Of a stretch of 17,786 nucleotides of DNA, positions 1 through 11,321 are shown one piece after another. Position numbers and translations under genes: made by a program. The stretch lies in assembly GCA_000697335.1 (NCBI GenBank), contig JNEM01009235.1, positions 1-17,786 on the forward strand. Reading direction: 5' to 3'. Positions within the stretch are counted from its first letter, which is position 1, and every line of letters starts with the position of its first letter. A model generated the notes under the pieces. The model saw only the letters and a list, made by a program, of their open reading frames with translations. It ran no database searches and was not told the DNA's origin. This stretch comes from Conidiobolus incongruus B7586. Taxonomy: Eukaryota > Entomophthoromycota > Entomophthoromycetes > Entomophthorales > Conidiobolaceae.

Positions 1-166
1 AAATTTCAGTCTTTAATAAAAAGAATTGTTTTTTAAGTATTAGAAGTTTGCTAAAAGTATAGCAAAAAGTTATTAATAATAAAAGAAACTATTAAATTTA
101 TATTATATATTAAAATATTTATTTATTTTTAATTGCAAAAAATTCCTATTATTAAAAATACAGAAG
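1..166. repeat. Left arm of a diverged inverted repeat pair
   Basis: Bases 1-110 match the reverse complement of 17194-17303 without gaps. I count 12 differences in 110 bases, about 89% identity, and most are C/T or A/G changes. After a gap of about 20 bases a weaker match continues to about base 166, paired with about 17117. Both arms keep a small palindrome, ttgcta-(6 nt)-tagcaa, at 48-65 and 17239-17256. The repeat probably continues to the left of the window, because the other arm runs on past 17303. No coding capacity is visible. It may be a dispersed element such as a MITE remnant, but the family is not recognised. Confidence 0.75.
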
Positions 167-2435
167 AATAAATCCAAATAAACTCTAATATTAAAGACCT
201 CCATTAAATTATCTCTTAATTTTAGATACTCTAACTTGAACTTAGTATATTAATAATTAAAATAAAAATCATTTGAATCTAATAACTATTCTATGAAATA
301 TCAATTAAATTAATTTAAATATTTTTCAAATATTATTAAAAAAGTTTTTAATATTCTATTTAAGTATTCTAAGTATTATAGTAATCATGAATTTTTGCAC
401 TAATTAAATTCTATACCAGAATTTAATATTTTATAAGATTTTTAATAAAGGTTATAATATAATTAATTAATATAAGTTATATATCAGAATATTTAATTTA
501 AATTAGATCTTCTATTATAAATTATAAAGATAACATAGTTAATGTTAATATTTTTTATTTTCAAATCTCAATTACTGAAGGATTCATTAATCATAAAACT
601 ATTGGTATAATAAATAATAATTTATAATATATTGACAATTTTAAATCATTAATTATAGGATATTTATCAATATATATATATATTAATAAGCTATTTATTA
701 AATTTTTCATGATAATATTATTTCTTTAACAATATTGTATTTTAGAGTATACTATCAATTTATATATTAACTTATTTACCTAAATAAATTTTATGAAGTG
801 TGAAATGAATTTATCAACATTAAATGCATTTCTAAATATGAATAAACCATATATTTTTTATTAGACAGTTCAATTTTATATCTTCATTATAATTTTTCAA
901 AGTTAAATATAAAATTAAATTAGCATTTTTTTGAAACAAATATTACTCAAATGTTGACCTATCAATATCAATATTATATTAGCCCAAAAAACGCTCTGTA
1001 ATATATTCAGGTCTAAAGAAGATGGTTTAATTTTGGCTCATTCAGGTGGTGAATGACTCTACATTTTGTGACAAAGTTTTATTTAATATAATTTGAAATT
1101 TTATATAATTTAAATTCATGATTTTTTGAAAATCCTAGTTTTTTTTCTTAAAATATTTTTAATAAAAATATCAAAGTTTAATAATTATATTAATTGTTTT
1201 TTAATTGGTAATTGATAAAATATTTAAGATTTGAATAAAAAATGATTATAATGGATACTATATTATCCAATATTGTTAGATTTTACTTCTATTAATAAAT
1301 AATTATAACTAACAAATTCAACAAATATCGTATATATAAATTGTATAAAACTCACATCCAAGGAAAAATCAAAATTGAGTTTATATATTGTGCTATAATA
1401 AAGCAATATATGGGATATTATAATTTTAAGATTTATATACATCAATATTATAACTTTTGATATAGCTAATTAAAGTCATACTTGAATTTCTCGAGCACTA
1501 TTTAACAAATAACTTAAAAATCCTTATTGGAGATTAAATGAATTATTTGATTCAATATATACATATAATTTCTATAATAAGGATGTGCTATACCAATAAT
1601 AAATAGAATATAATATATAGATTCTAGGACTACATTAATAAATGTTATTAATATGATTATTATGAATTCAATTTGTTAATAATATATTTAAGTTTAACCA
1701 AAGTTGAAAATACTCAAAAAAACGTCGAAGTACCAGTGTTCAATATAATAAAGAACGAATATTTTCAAAATCAATTAATTCAAACAATAAATTTTTCTTT
1801 GTAATTCAAAATCTTGCATCAGTTCATTCATGCCCAAAGTTTTACATTATTCTTTGATGCTAATATTTTTGTTGTAGTAGTAACTAGCAATAGATAGATC
1901 TTATTATATACTTGTTTACATTATCTTTTTTAACTATATATGATTGAGGAGTAATTGATTAACCATTTATCTCATATCCAAATATATATTAAAATTTTGT
2001 AAAATATTAGAATTTAAAATATAAGTATTAGATATTAAAATACCTAATATTAATAAATTTTAATTTAAGATTTTTACTATAATTTAATGTGCTAATATAT
2101 ATTTTTCAAAAGATTAAATTGTTAATACATGATTTGTATTAATTAATTTTTTAATTCACTAATTAAAACTATTATTTTTAATATATATATATATATTCAT
2201 CTATAATACTTTTGATTAGCATATCAGCTATTTTAAAATTCAAAATATTTTGCTATAATATTGAATTGATAGATATCTAATATTATTGTAATTATAACGT
2301 AGAGTGTTATATGATGTTTTAAACTAAATACTAATCTTATTAAATATATCAAAAAATAATACAATCACCATACAAGTTGAATGATAAAAATGTCTATTGA
2401 ATTGATTGTAATATAAATTAATATTAGGGCCTAAA
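167..2435. other. AT-rich gene-poor DNA
   Basis: About 2.3 kb of very AT-rich sequence with stops in all frames and no recognisable gene. It contains AT microsatellites at 670-683 and 2181-2196. One less AT-rich patch at about 960-1060 has a short open frame on the plus strand but matches nothing I recognise. I see no tRNA, promoter or complete element here. Confidence 0.7.
2181..2196. repeat. AT dinucleotide microsatellite
   Basis: Eight uninterrupted AT units within AT-rich non-coding DNA. Similar runs occur at 670-683 and 3988-4005. Confidence 0.85.
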
Positions 2436-2711
2436 ATATTAGGATCTGCAAACGTTTATTGATTGTTTAATTTCAGTGTTGATATTGGAGGAACTTATCT
2501 TTATGAGATAATGTAATTACCCTGGCATGGCTCTAAAATAAAGTTGTCAGCTAGTTTATAGAACTTCAAAATCCAGTATAAGAACACATTCAGAAATTCA
2601 ATGAATTTTCATCACATTTGCTATCTGATTATATTTATCTTACTTCCAATGTCTTTGGACAATCTTGATTGAAAATAATCATCAATTTAAAGAATTTATA
2701 AATTTATGATC

Positions 2712-2900
2712 TTAAACCAATGCAGCTCCCAATCCAATTTTAGACTCTGCATCACATTTATTTTTATTTAGGGTCAACTCCTGACCATATTTAAATTGTG
2801 TAACAAGAACCTTGCAAGCTAAATCTACTGTTCTGTTAGAAACCTCATCAATCCTGTAAAAATGCCCCACTATATTGTAAATTTTACAATTCAGCAACAT
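2712..2900 (-). pseudogene. Unrecognised exon-like open frame
   Basis: A 62-residue open frame on the minus strand lies in a patch (about 2440-2900) that is clearly less AT-rich than its surroundings. Its C-terminal part, from IDEVSNRTVDLACKV onward to a stop after GLGAALV, has protein-like composition with mixed charged and hydrophobic residues and two cysteines (CK, KC). The start is unconvincing: a splice-acceptor-like ttttacag precedes the better-looking part, so this could be the last exon of a decayed gene. I do not recognise a family. It could equally be chance, and no partner exon is visible upstream on the minus strand. Confidence 0.2.
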
Positions 2901-5090
2901 ATATTATACAATTTAGATATTAATTTATTAATGTATTAGCTCAATTATTAGAATTAAGGAATTGGTATAATGAATTTTAATGATAACAATTGAATTTTAT
3001 ATTAAATATGGAATAAATAAAAAATATATCTGATTATTATACAAGAATACCCATTTCATATAATATTTTTGTTTGAATTTGTATTACAAGTCAGTGATAT
3101 GACAAAATTTTTTGAATATGCGTCATATAGAAAATATTTTTCATTAAACATTATTAATATTATCCATAAATTACCCAATATTAAATATTATTGTAATTCA
3201 CTCTATATTCTTTATATTTTTATGCATAACTGTAAGATTTATCATCATTCGAAACAACCTAAAAAATTTGAAATTTCAGTTTGTGGTCAAATTGATAAGA
3301 AAAGGTATGCTAAAAAAGACCAATATAGATAACATTGAAAAATAATCAATATTTAAATGGATATAATTTTCAGTAAAATCTAAGTTGAATATATTTAGCA
3401 AATTATATATGCATTCATCCAAATTATAAAATTAATCCCCAAAATTCCTTGATACAGATTCTTAGCTCTAAAAGTTTAGGTTTTAATGCTGAAATAATAT
3501 TAGTTTTATGGTTGAAAATCCACTCAACAAAGCTTATTGATTAATTTAATGTTTAAAATTTTTAAAATATAGATGAAAAATGAAATTTTATTAATATATC
3601 AGCCGATTTAATAGACTGTTCCAAAGTTGAATTAATTGAATTATTTTAAAATAACTCCAACTAAGATCTTGAATTGATATAATTAATATTACATAATAAA
3701 CTTGTCAAAGTCAAATTTGTTAAGAATTATAATTGAAAATATATATTTTCCATTATATAACTTATAATAATATATAATAAAATAATTCAAATTTAATGTT
3801 TTATTGAAAATGATTAATTTATATTTTTTAAAGTACGGTGAAATTGTGATAAAAAATTTAGTTACTGCATAATAGAAATATACTTAGAAGTATAAAGGGT
3901 TGTTATTAATTATATGATCAGATTTTTTATCGAAATTAAACTAATTTATATATTACAACTTATATTTCAACTAATTGAATAATTATAATATATATATATA
4001 TATATTGATAAAGAAAATCTGTAAATTCAGATAAATTATAAATGACCGTTTTATGTTATTAAGAAAGTGAAAATTCTAACTCATTAATTCTAATTTCTAA
4101 ATTGTCCTTTTAAAATACACATCTCCTCAATAAGTTGTCATTTTTTAATCAACAAATATGCATATTTCACTTGTCACAATTCTATATTTTTATATCCAAT
4201 AGACATTTTTTTAAAATTGGATTAAAAATTAAAGTGTTCTTAGTTAAATAATTAATCTTAAATATTTCTTGTATTACTCAATCACCAAATTGATCAATAT
4301 TTCTCAAATGTAACTTTCGGATATATAAGGTTAAGTATTTCGAACTTTACATAATATTTAACATATAAAAAATTAAATGAGCATAATGTATAGACTAATT
4401 GCATTGAGCTAAAACCTATCATAAATAGTGAACAGATTAATCATTGGTGAGATTCTTGTTGAATGACCTTAGAAGAATAGTGATTATCATTCTATGAATA
4501 AATTTAATGTATAATCAAATGAATCAATAAAACGTGACATCAATTATTTTTTTGTTCATTTTTTAATTTTTAAGGGTACAAAACGGAAAACGAGCGAGAT
4601 TTCATCAAGGATACCGGTTTCATTAACTAAAATATTACCTAGTTATAAGTTGTATTTGACATGATTATTTCAATCAATGAGAGTTAAATGGCTCCATCCT
4701 CCTCATCTGATATTGAGGTTTAAAATATAGTGCATCATAGTATTTATAAGAAGATAATTGGTTGCTTATTAGATTGTTCGATTTATTTTCAAATCAATTA
4801 GTATGATGCAATTGAAAGTCAATTTTAGCTTAAGAATATTATAATATTATATCAAATTATTATTAAATATTGATGTTTTTTAATAGATTTAATTTTTTAA
4901 AAAATCAAAATATCTACCCCAGTAGTTTGTCTAAGGTTTTGATTCTTATAAGGTTTTACACAATAGCATAAGAACAGATTTTCAATATTAATATCACCTC
5001 TTTTCAACAGTTTTTGGAAATGTGATTGGATGAAATAGATTTATTTTTGAGTTGATGTGTTTGGTTAATTCTAACTCCTCCCAAATTTAA
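2901..5090. other. AT-rich gene-poor DNA
   Basis: About 2.2 kb of AT-rich sequence without a credible gene. The only longer open frame, on the plus strand at 3069-3332, has the Ile/Tyr/Asn/Lys-heavy composition of chance translation of AT-rich DNA. An AT microsatellite lies at 3988-4005. A small GC-richer island at about 4576-4622 stands out and is listed as a finding. From about 4900 the composition becomes less extreme as the ATG22 copy 1 promoter region begins. Confidence 0.65.
3988..4005. repeat. AT dinucleotide microsatellite
   Basis: Nine uninterrupted AT units in non-coding DNA. This is the longest simple AT run in the window. Confidence 0.85.
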
Positions 5091-5174
5091 AACTTCCCCT
5101 ATAGAGTCCGACAAATCAGGAACTGTGTAAAGTGTGAAACCGGGTGGTAGGGATGAGTATTCAGATTGTGTCAA

Positions 5175-5182
5175 GTATAAAA
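5175..5182 (+). promoter_or_regulatory. TATA box of ATG22 copy 1
   Basis: tataaaat lies 195 bases upstream of the ATG and is directly followed by ccctga. The same agtataaaat core with a downstream ccctga precedes ATG22 copy 3. Bases 5090-5160 just upstream are the least AT-rich non-coding stretch nearby (for example gaaaccgggtggtaggg) and may hold activator sites. No ATG occurs between this box and the start codon, with or without the proposed leader intron. Confidence 0.5.
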
Positions 5183-5251
5183 TCCCTGAATAATCAAGGA
5201 TCTGTTGAGATTTATTACCTTGTTTTAGCGAAAATCAATTTCAACAATTTT

Positions 5252-5303
5252 GTATTCTCCTTGTATATATTTTACTCCTTCCTAACATTATTTTTATTAA
5301 CAG
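5252..5303 (+). other. Probable 5'-leader intron of ATG22 copy 1
   Basis: A 52-base segment begins gtattc, contains a ctaac branch-like site at 5282-5286, then a T-rich tract, and ends aacag. Its length falls inside the 49-57 range of the nine introns of the aminopeptidase gene in this window, and its donor resembles that gene's second intron donor (gtattg). It would be spliced from the untranslated leader, so the protein would not change. This is predicted from sequence only. Confidence 0.4.
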
Positions 5304-5369
5304 ATATCGTTTATTTACGTCTATTCCATCTTTATAAATATTGGTTTTATATTGATTAATTAGTAATTA

Positions 5370-6929
5370 ATGTCCGCAATCGAGCTTAATAGCGAAAAGG
5401 AATTCGTTCAAAGAGACTTAGGAACTATTCCAGTTACCAAACGAGAAAGATGGGGATTTTATGCATATGGTTTTGGTTCTGAGCCGTTTGCCGCTGTCGT
5501 TATGGCGGTATGCGCTCCTGTGATTTTAGAAACACTTACTGCTCTAATCTCAACTGATATCCACACTGGTGAACCATGTGATACCAGCCATCATGACTAC
5601 AAGTGTACTTTCAAGCTTGGATCAGCAGAAATGTCTCCATCAAGCTTTGCTCTTTACGTCACTGCGGTAAGCGTTGTGATTCAGGCTATTACCTTTATCG
5701 GTCTCAGTGCACTTGCGGATCACGGAAATAACCGTAAACGTATGCTTTTATTCTCAGGAGCTGTCTGTGCTACTTTCTGTATCTTATTCCTTACAGTCGT
5801 CAATCGAGGATTATACTGGTTAGCTGCAATTTTCACTATTGGGGCAAACGTTGCATTTGGTGCTAGCTATATCTTTTACTATGCTTACGTTCCAACTTTA
5901 ACCCAGTATGATCCCGAAGTATTGGAGATCAGTGCAACTGATGCTAGTGTAGAAGAGAAGACTCGAGTTGTTGAGAAAGTTTCCAACTCAGTTAGTAGTT
6001 TGGGTTTTGCCTCTGGATATCTTGGTGCCATTATCTGTCTTCTTGTAAGTGCTGGTATTATCCTGGGAATGAATAGCCCCGAATATGGTCTCCAAGTTGC
6101 CAGTGCTTTCAACGGCGCTTGGTACTTTGTCTTCTTATACTTCACCTGGAAGTGGCTTCAGCCTAGACCTGGTCCGCCATTGCCAAAGGGAGAAAGCTAC
6201 CTCTTTTACTCTTGGAAGATGGTGTTTCATACTGTTGCTCAAGCCCCTAAGCTTTCTCAAGCATTTACATTTTTGGTCTCATGGTTCCTCATGTCTGACG
6301 CTCTGGCCACCATTGTTCATGTAGCTGTCCTCTTCGCCAAAGCATCCCTCGGATTCAGTCAAATTGAATTATTTATTGCTGCGTTTATTACTCCTTTGTT
6401 AGCTGGCATTGGATGTATTATATGGTTATATGTCCAGAAGCTTTTTAGCTTACGTACCAGAACTATGATTTTGATTTTAAGCCTTCTTTATTTGGTGATT
6501 CCAATTTATGGTGTGATTTCTATTTATAAGATCAATGTTCTCAGATCAAAGGTCGAATTGTACATTGTTGCAGGCTATCATGGACTTTTGTTGGGAGCTA
6601 TTCAATCTTTCTACCGCTCTTTGTTCTCTGAAATGTTGCCTAAAGGTAAAGAAAACGAATTCTTCGGCCTTTATGAGATCACCGATAAGGGATCCTCTTG
6701 GATTGGACCATTGGTTGTTGGTGCCATCACCGACGCTACTGGTGAAATCAGATATGGTTTCTACTTTTTACTCTGCTCTATGTTCATCCCTCTCATCTTG
6801 ACTTTCTTAGTCAATGTTGAGAAGGGTAAGCAACAAGCGGAGGACTTTGTGGATCCTTTACATCCCAAAGTGACTGGTGATATTGGTCATGAATTTGACC
6901 TTAGATCAAGTGCGAACATCACTGTTTAG
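5370..6929 (+). CDS. ATG22: Atg22-family vacuolar amino acid exporter, copy 1
   Basis: A complete intronless frame of 519 residues, close to the usual length of fungal Atg22. Atg22 is a major-facilitator-type membrane protein of the vacuole that exports leucine and other amino acids released by autophagic breakdown. I see 12 predicted helices at about 39-60, 92-113, 124-144, 148-172, 208-232, 247-263, 295-323, 330-355, 364-388, 396-415, 440-458 and 463-482. Family motifs include WGFYAYGFGSEPF (28-40), the loop ALADHGNNRKR (114-124), SSLGFASGYLG (209-219), PRPGPPLPKGE (265-275) and TDKGSSWIGPL (438-448). The first loop, probably lumenal, has cysteines at 70 and 79 that are also present in copy 3. 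The start is the first ATG after the TATA box, and no in-frame upstream ATG is credible. More than half of the residues match copy 3, yet codon use differs: T- and A-ending codons are common here. Transport substrate is inferred from the family. Confidence 0.9.
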   Translation: MSAIELNSEKEFVQRDLGTIPVTKRERWGFYAYGFGSEPFAAVVMAVCAPVILETLTALISTDIHTGEPCDTSHHDYKCTFKLGSAEMSPSSFALYVTAVSVVIQAITFIGLSALADHGNNRKRMLLFSGAVCATFCILFLTVVNRGLYWLAAIFTIGANVAFGASYIFYYAYVPTLTQYDPEVLEISATDASVEEKTRVVEKVSNSVSSLGFASGYLGAIICLLVSAGIILGMNSPEYGLQVASAFNGAWYFVFLYFTWKWLQPRPGPPLPKGESYLFYSWKMVFHTVAQAPKLSQAFTFLVSWFLMSDALATIVHVAVLFAKASLGFSQIELFIAAFITPLLAGIGCIIWLYVQKLFSLRTRTMILILSLLYLVIPIYGVISIYKINVLRSKVELYIVAGYHGLLLGAIQSFYRSLFSEMLPKGKENEFFGLYEITDKGSSWIGPLVVGAITDATGEIRYGFYFLLCSMFIPLILTFLVNVEKGKQQAEDFVDPLHPKVTGDIGHEFDLRSSANITV

Positions 6930-9262
6930 TGACACAATCCATCATTTTTTATTTTTTATTTCTATCTGTTATTCACATATGATATTGCGATTAGTTAAAT
7001 TTGTATATACTCCTATTATTTTTAATAAAAACCCTCTTGACTTAACCATTAACTTTTATTATTCATACTTTCAATAATGATTTAATTTCGACTTTATATT
7101 TATAAATATTAGTAATATTAAAAATATATTACATATATCAATCATTTCACCATATTTTCCTTAGTTAGATTACTAATGTTCTTATTCTAATCAATTTTAA
7201 ATACACGTGCTATTTTGTTCTCATTGATCATTATTCAAAATACATCATCAATTGGATATCAAGAACTAACCTAATTAATCTTAGATACATTATTTATTTT
7301 GTACAATTAATGATGAAATTTATTGTAAGTTTGAATTAAAAATATTAATAGTTATGATTTATTAAAAAATTTTAACATTCAATTTCTTAATCTTCATTCT
7401 AAAATATTCATCAATTATTTTGAACTGATTTTATGTGAAATTTGTATCAATATATTTTTATATCTTAAATAAATGCAATATAAATTTATTCTAACAATAT
7501 TATTTTTCATTAATATATTTACTATTTAATTATATTTTTAAATTTTACTATATATTATCAATATTACAATTGAAATATATTTAAATTCATTTTTTGTTTA
7601 TTGAATGAGACATTGATTAAGGTTAACAGTGTGGTCAATAAAATATAATAATCATAAATATAGTTAAGAAATTTTATATTTATTATACGCTCTAAAATTG
7701 AGTTATATTTTCCAAATCTTTGTAACCTTCGACACTTTATGGTATCTCAAAATAAGCAAGATAGTAAATATTAACCTTTATACATATATATTATAGATTG
7801 AATTCAATTTTCGCTTTTTCCAATTGGTATAATTGCAACATTATTAATCAAAATATAATTCATTGTTAATCAATATTAAATTGATTATTTATTTTTAATC
7901 AAATTTTACCAGATTCCTCTTTTATTAAAAACCTTCATGTTAATATTTTAATATTCAATTTTACTTCAACTCATCAATTCACTTTTTAATCATGCTTCTT
8001 TGAATCATATAAACAAAATTTTGAATACATCACATTATATTTTAAGTATCTAATATAGTTGAACTTATACCAGAATCAACCAACTTTCACCTAATTCTAT
8101 ATATAGCTACATAAAAACTCTGTAATTATAAAACCATTATAGTCATGATTTTAATAAAATTTTTTATTAAAAAATCAAAGTTTTATCATTATTGAACACT
8201 TAAATATTCCACATCTCTTTATGTAAAAAATATTATCATTATAGAAATGAATGTCATTCGAGCATTCAGTTACTAATAATAATTATATTCATTTATTTTA
8301 GCGCCAATTTTATCTTTTAAAATTACACGATGATAACTTCATCATATCAAAGTTATAAATTAACAGATTATTACCAACACTCCAAATAGCATAATTACAT
8401 TTTTGATATTTTATTAATAATCCCAAATATCTATTTATTCAATACTATTTGAATAAAACAGATGAAAATTTCTGAAGCTAAAAGACTAATTATAAATTTT
8501 TCAATCTAAATATTATCCACCTATTTAAAGTAATTGAATTTTTATCATAAATAAAAATTTTGATAATTAAAATGTCAAAATTATAAAAAAAACTTAAAAG
8601 GAATAGTGTTAACAAACAACTTGAAAGTATATCAAGCTCATGGTATGATAATTGACCATAACAAAAATTGGATAAAAATGAATGAAATATAAACTTTTAA
8701 AGCAACTTTGATTATTTATTAAATAGTGATGAATTTGAAGGGCTTTAATTCAAGGAAAATTTTATAAACTACAATCATTAAATCTTGGAATAACTTACCT
8801 TAATTTTTGTAAATCCAAATCTTAAAACTGTGACAAGATTTTTGAAATTTTTAATAGAAATTATTTGACTAACCAAATAATTGGAGTTTTATTACATGTT
8901 TATTAAACAATATTGTTAAAAAATTAATAAAATATAGCCAATACTATATTACAACATTAGTAATAGCATATTACTTGACTCCAGATTTGGATATTTCCTA
9001 TAACAAAGCATTAAAATGGTTCTCAAAATTCAAATAAAGATGAAACCACTCCCAAAAGAGTCAGATTGTTAAATATGATGGCGCTCAATTTGGAACGAAA
9101 TGAATATTGATAAATAGTTTAATTAGGTTCGGAACTAAAAATGTAAATCAAGTCTAATTTAAATTGTCTGGATTGTTGACCCTTTGGATTTGTAAATAGA
9201 AATGTTTGAGGCTTTGATATATGGAATATTATTGACTAGATCTCTTTCAAATACAAATTTAG
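6930..9262. other. Gene-free AT-rich spacer after ATG22 copy 1
   Basis: About 2.3 kb without a credible gene. The first 150 bases should contain the 3' untranslated region of copy 1. The rest is AT-rich with stops in all frames. Less AT-rich sequence resumes at about 9030-9262 as the dead ATG22 copy 2 is approached, but I find no clear TATA box for it. I looked for further aminopeptidase or transporter relics and found none that I trust. Confidence 0.65.
7024..7029 (+). terminator. Poly(A) signal for ATG22 copy 1
   Basis: aataaa lies 95 bases after the stop codon, followed by a C/T-containing stretch. In such AT-rich DNA this hexamer is common by chance, so support is modest. Confidence 0.35.
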
Positions 9263-10749
9263 AATCCAGTGATGAAACTGGAGCACTGGGGATTTTACGC
9301 TTACAAATTCGGCTCTGAACCCTTTTCGGCTGTGATTATTGCGCTATACGCTCTCATTATGATAAAAGGACTTATCACACCTAGTTTTGATGAACAACAT
9401 CACTTGAAAGCCTTGCGGAAGTTATTTGAACGATTCTGACTGAACCTTCTACATCAGAATTACCCAGGTGGATCCCACAAGTTTTGCCCTGTATATGACG
9501 GAAGTTAGTGTAGCATTTCAAAATGTAACTTTCGTAGATTTAAGTGCACAGATAGATCACGGAAATAATAGAAGTCATTTATGGTTTGATTTAGGCTTAA
9601 TTGTGCTTTGCCGTGTATCGCTTATTTGAGTGTTGTCAATCGAAATTATTTTGTAATAGTTGTTGTTACTACTATTATTGCTAATATACCGTTTGGTGCT
9701 TCTTACGTGTTTTGTTGTGCATATCTGCCAACTTTAACCTAGAATGCTCAGAAAGTCATCGATGGCAAATTTAAGGGTGTTAATGAGAGCAAAACTATGG
9801 TGATGTCCAGACGCATTAATAATAAGATCAGTAGCTTGGGATTTGCTTTGGACAGTGCTGGAGCGATCATAGTATTTACAATTACCGCGAGAAATAGGAT
9901 AATAATGAGAGATTCTCAATGTTCAGTACATGTTGCTGCAGCGATCAATGGTGTTTGGTACCTTGTAGGAATTTTAGTCACTTGGAAATGGCTCGCACCG
10001 CGTCCAGGTCTTTCACTTAAACTCTGGAAGAATTATCTCTTTTATTTATGGAAATTGGTATTTGAAACATTTTTGCAAGGCAACTAGGTCCTCGCAAGCG
10101 CTTATTCTACTCTTGAGCTAGTTCCTACTTTCTGATTGATTTGTAGTAGTTGTCCATATAACAGTATTATTTGCCAAGTTTGAAGTGGGCTTCACCACCT
10201 TTGAAATCTTTGTAATTGCATTTATCACACCACCTATGGCTGGAATAAGCTGTTTATTCTGGCTTCAAGTACAAAGAATATTCAAATTAAGTGCTAAGAC
10301 AATTGCCATCATTTCGAATACTTTGTTTGAATCGTACTGTTCCTCGGGTTTATCTCGATTTATATCAAAATTTTACACACTATAGTCGAATTATACATCT
10401 TTGGTGCATAGTACGAGCTCCTGTTAGGCTCGTTTCAAACTTTCTATCCCACAATGTTCGCGAAAGTTCTGCCACCATGCAAGGAGAGTCAACTCTTCGG
10501 CTTGTACTAGACCACCGACAAAGGCTCCTCATGAATGGGGCCACTCTTCACCGGCTTTATCACTGAAAAAACTAGGCAAATTCGTTACAGGTTCTACTTT
10601 CTGTTAGGATCATTTCCGATTATACTCTTACTGAATTTAATCACTAAAATCCATAAAGGTATTCACTAGACTAAAGAGTTAACGAGCGCTTCGATTATGA
10701 CGAAACTGACACCGATCAAACTGTCGAGAAGGCTACTTTCAATAAGTAA
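9263..10749 (+). pseudogene. Decayed ATG22-like gene, copy 2
   Basis: Translation in shifting frames follows copy 3 from its residue 8 (NPVMKLEHWGFY against NPVKKLERWGFY) to its last residues, ending in a matching FNK and a terminal stop at 10747. It is closer to copy 3 than to copy 1 (NGVWYLVGILVTWKWLAPRPG here). I count eight in-frame stops, at 9441, 9740, 10119, 10137, 10409, 10508, 10532 and 10667, and five changes of frame, near 9390, 9603, 10083, 10350 and 10680. The first loop cysteine survives, but the second cysteine codon position is now a stop. Several stops look like single G-to-A or C-to-T changes, such as CAG to TAG at 9740 and TGG to TGA at 10532. The short open frames at 9797-10087 and 10185-10385 are pieces of it. 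No intron explains the breaks. Homology runs nearly full length, so the copy decayed after a complete duplication and cannot make a working transporter. Confidence 0.92.
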
Positions 10750-11321
10750 GACAACAAGACGAATTAATCAAATTTTTACCAATTGATTAATATTAGTATA
10801 ACTATTTCATTGGCCAATAATTTACAGTGTATTACATGATGCATCTATCATAATTATTTAAGAATTTCCTTGAACTTGATTAGCTGATAATATAATTATA
10901 TTTGATTGCAATATTATATATATCAATAAAATACACATTATTATCAATGTTTAAGACTATATCAAATTTTAGTATTTTATTTTTTAATATCTTATCAGTA
11001 ATTATATTATTAATTTTAACTCAACTTTGCCTTATTCAGTTAAATCAATTCAACTAAAATCAAATTGAAAATTGATATGAAATAAATGTAGATTATTGTT
11101 AATTTAAGAACCATTTTAATTTAATCCCAGTATCCAAATTAAATAGGATATATTCAATTATTAATTATATATTCGATATTTGTATAGCAATAGTTATAAT
11201 ATAATCAATTACAATTAAAATACCTCTATAATTAATCTTAATTTTGATAAAATAGAGGTGAAATTTCGAAATTATTCTACCTCTTAAACAATAATTCGCA
11301 TGAATTGAATTTGGTTGGGAT
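10750..11321. other. AT-rich spacer after the dead ATG22 copy
   Basis: About 570 bases with no gene. By analogy with the intact right-hand pair, this interval is where the 3' exons of a duplicated aminopeptidase gene would lie. I see only weak possible anchors, such as agtatcca at 11129 and agcaatagttata at 11186, which I do not count as proof. Confidence 0.5.

Noticed and set aside
960-1060. Patch encoding a short frame ending LILAHSGGE, loosely like the aminopeptidase CDSGGQ region
   Set aside because: Only about 17 of 24 bases match, and a gap is needed to extend it. This is not distinguishable from chance by eye.
3069-3332. 87-residue plus-strand open frame
   Set aside because: Rich in Ile, Tyr, Asn, Lys and Phe, with no domain and no rise in GC content. 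It looks like chance in AT-rich DNA.
5144-5359. 71-residue open frame upstream of ATG22 copy 1
   Set aside because: It begins before the TATA box, spans the proposed leader intron and has a composition typical of chance translation. The region is better read as promoter and leader.
7737-7772. tttatg..atctcaaa similarity to aminopeptidase exon 4 downstream of ATG22 copy 1
   Set aside because: The matching bases are AT-rich and about 22 of 32 agree, which is expected many times over in sequence of this composition.
9075-9110. atggcgctcaatttggaacg as a possible original N-terminus of ATG22 copy 2
   Set aside because: It is about 190 bases from the first clear homology, and copy 3, the closest relative, starts only seven codons before that point. 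Resemblance to the copy 1 N-terminus is weak.
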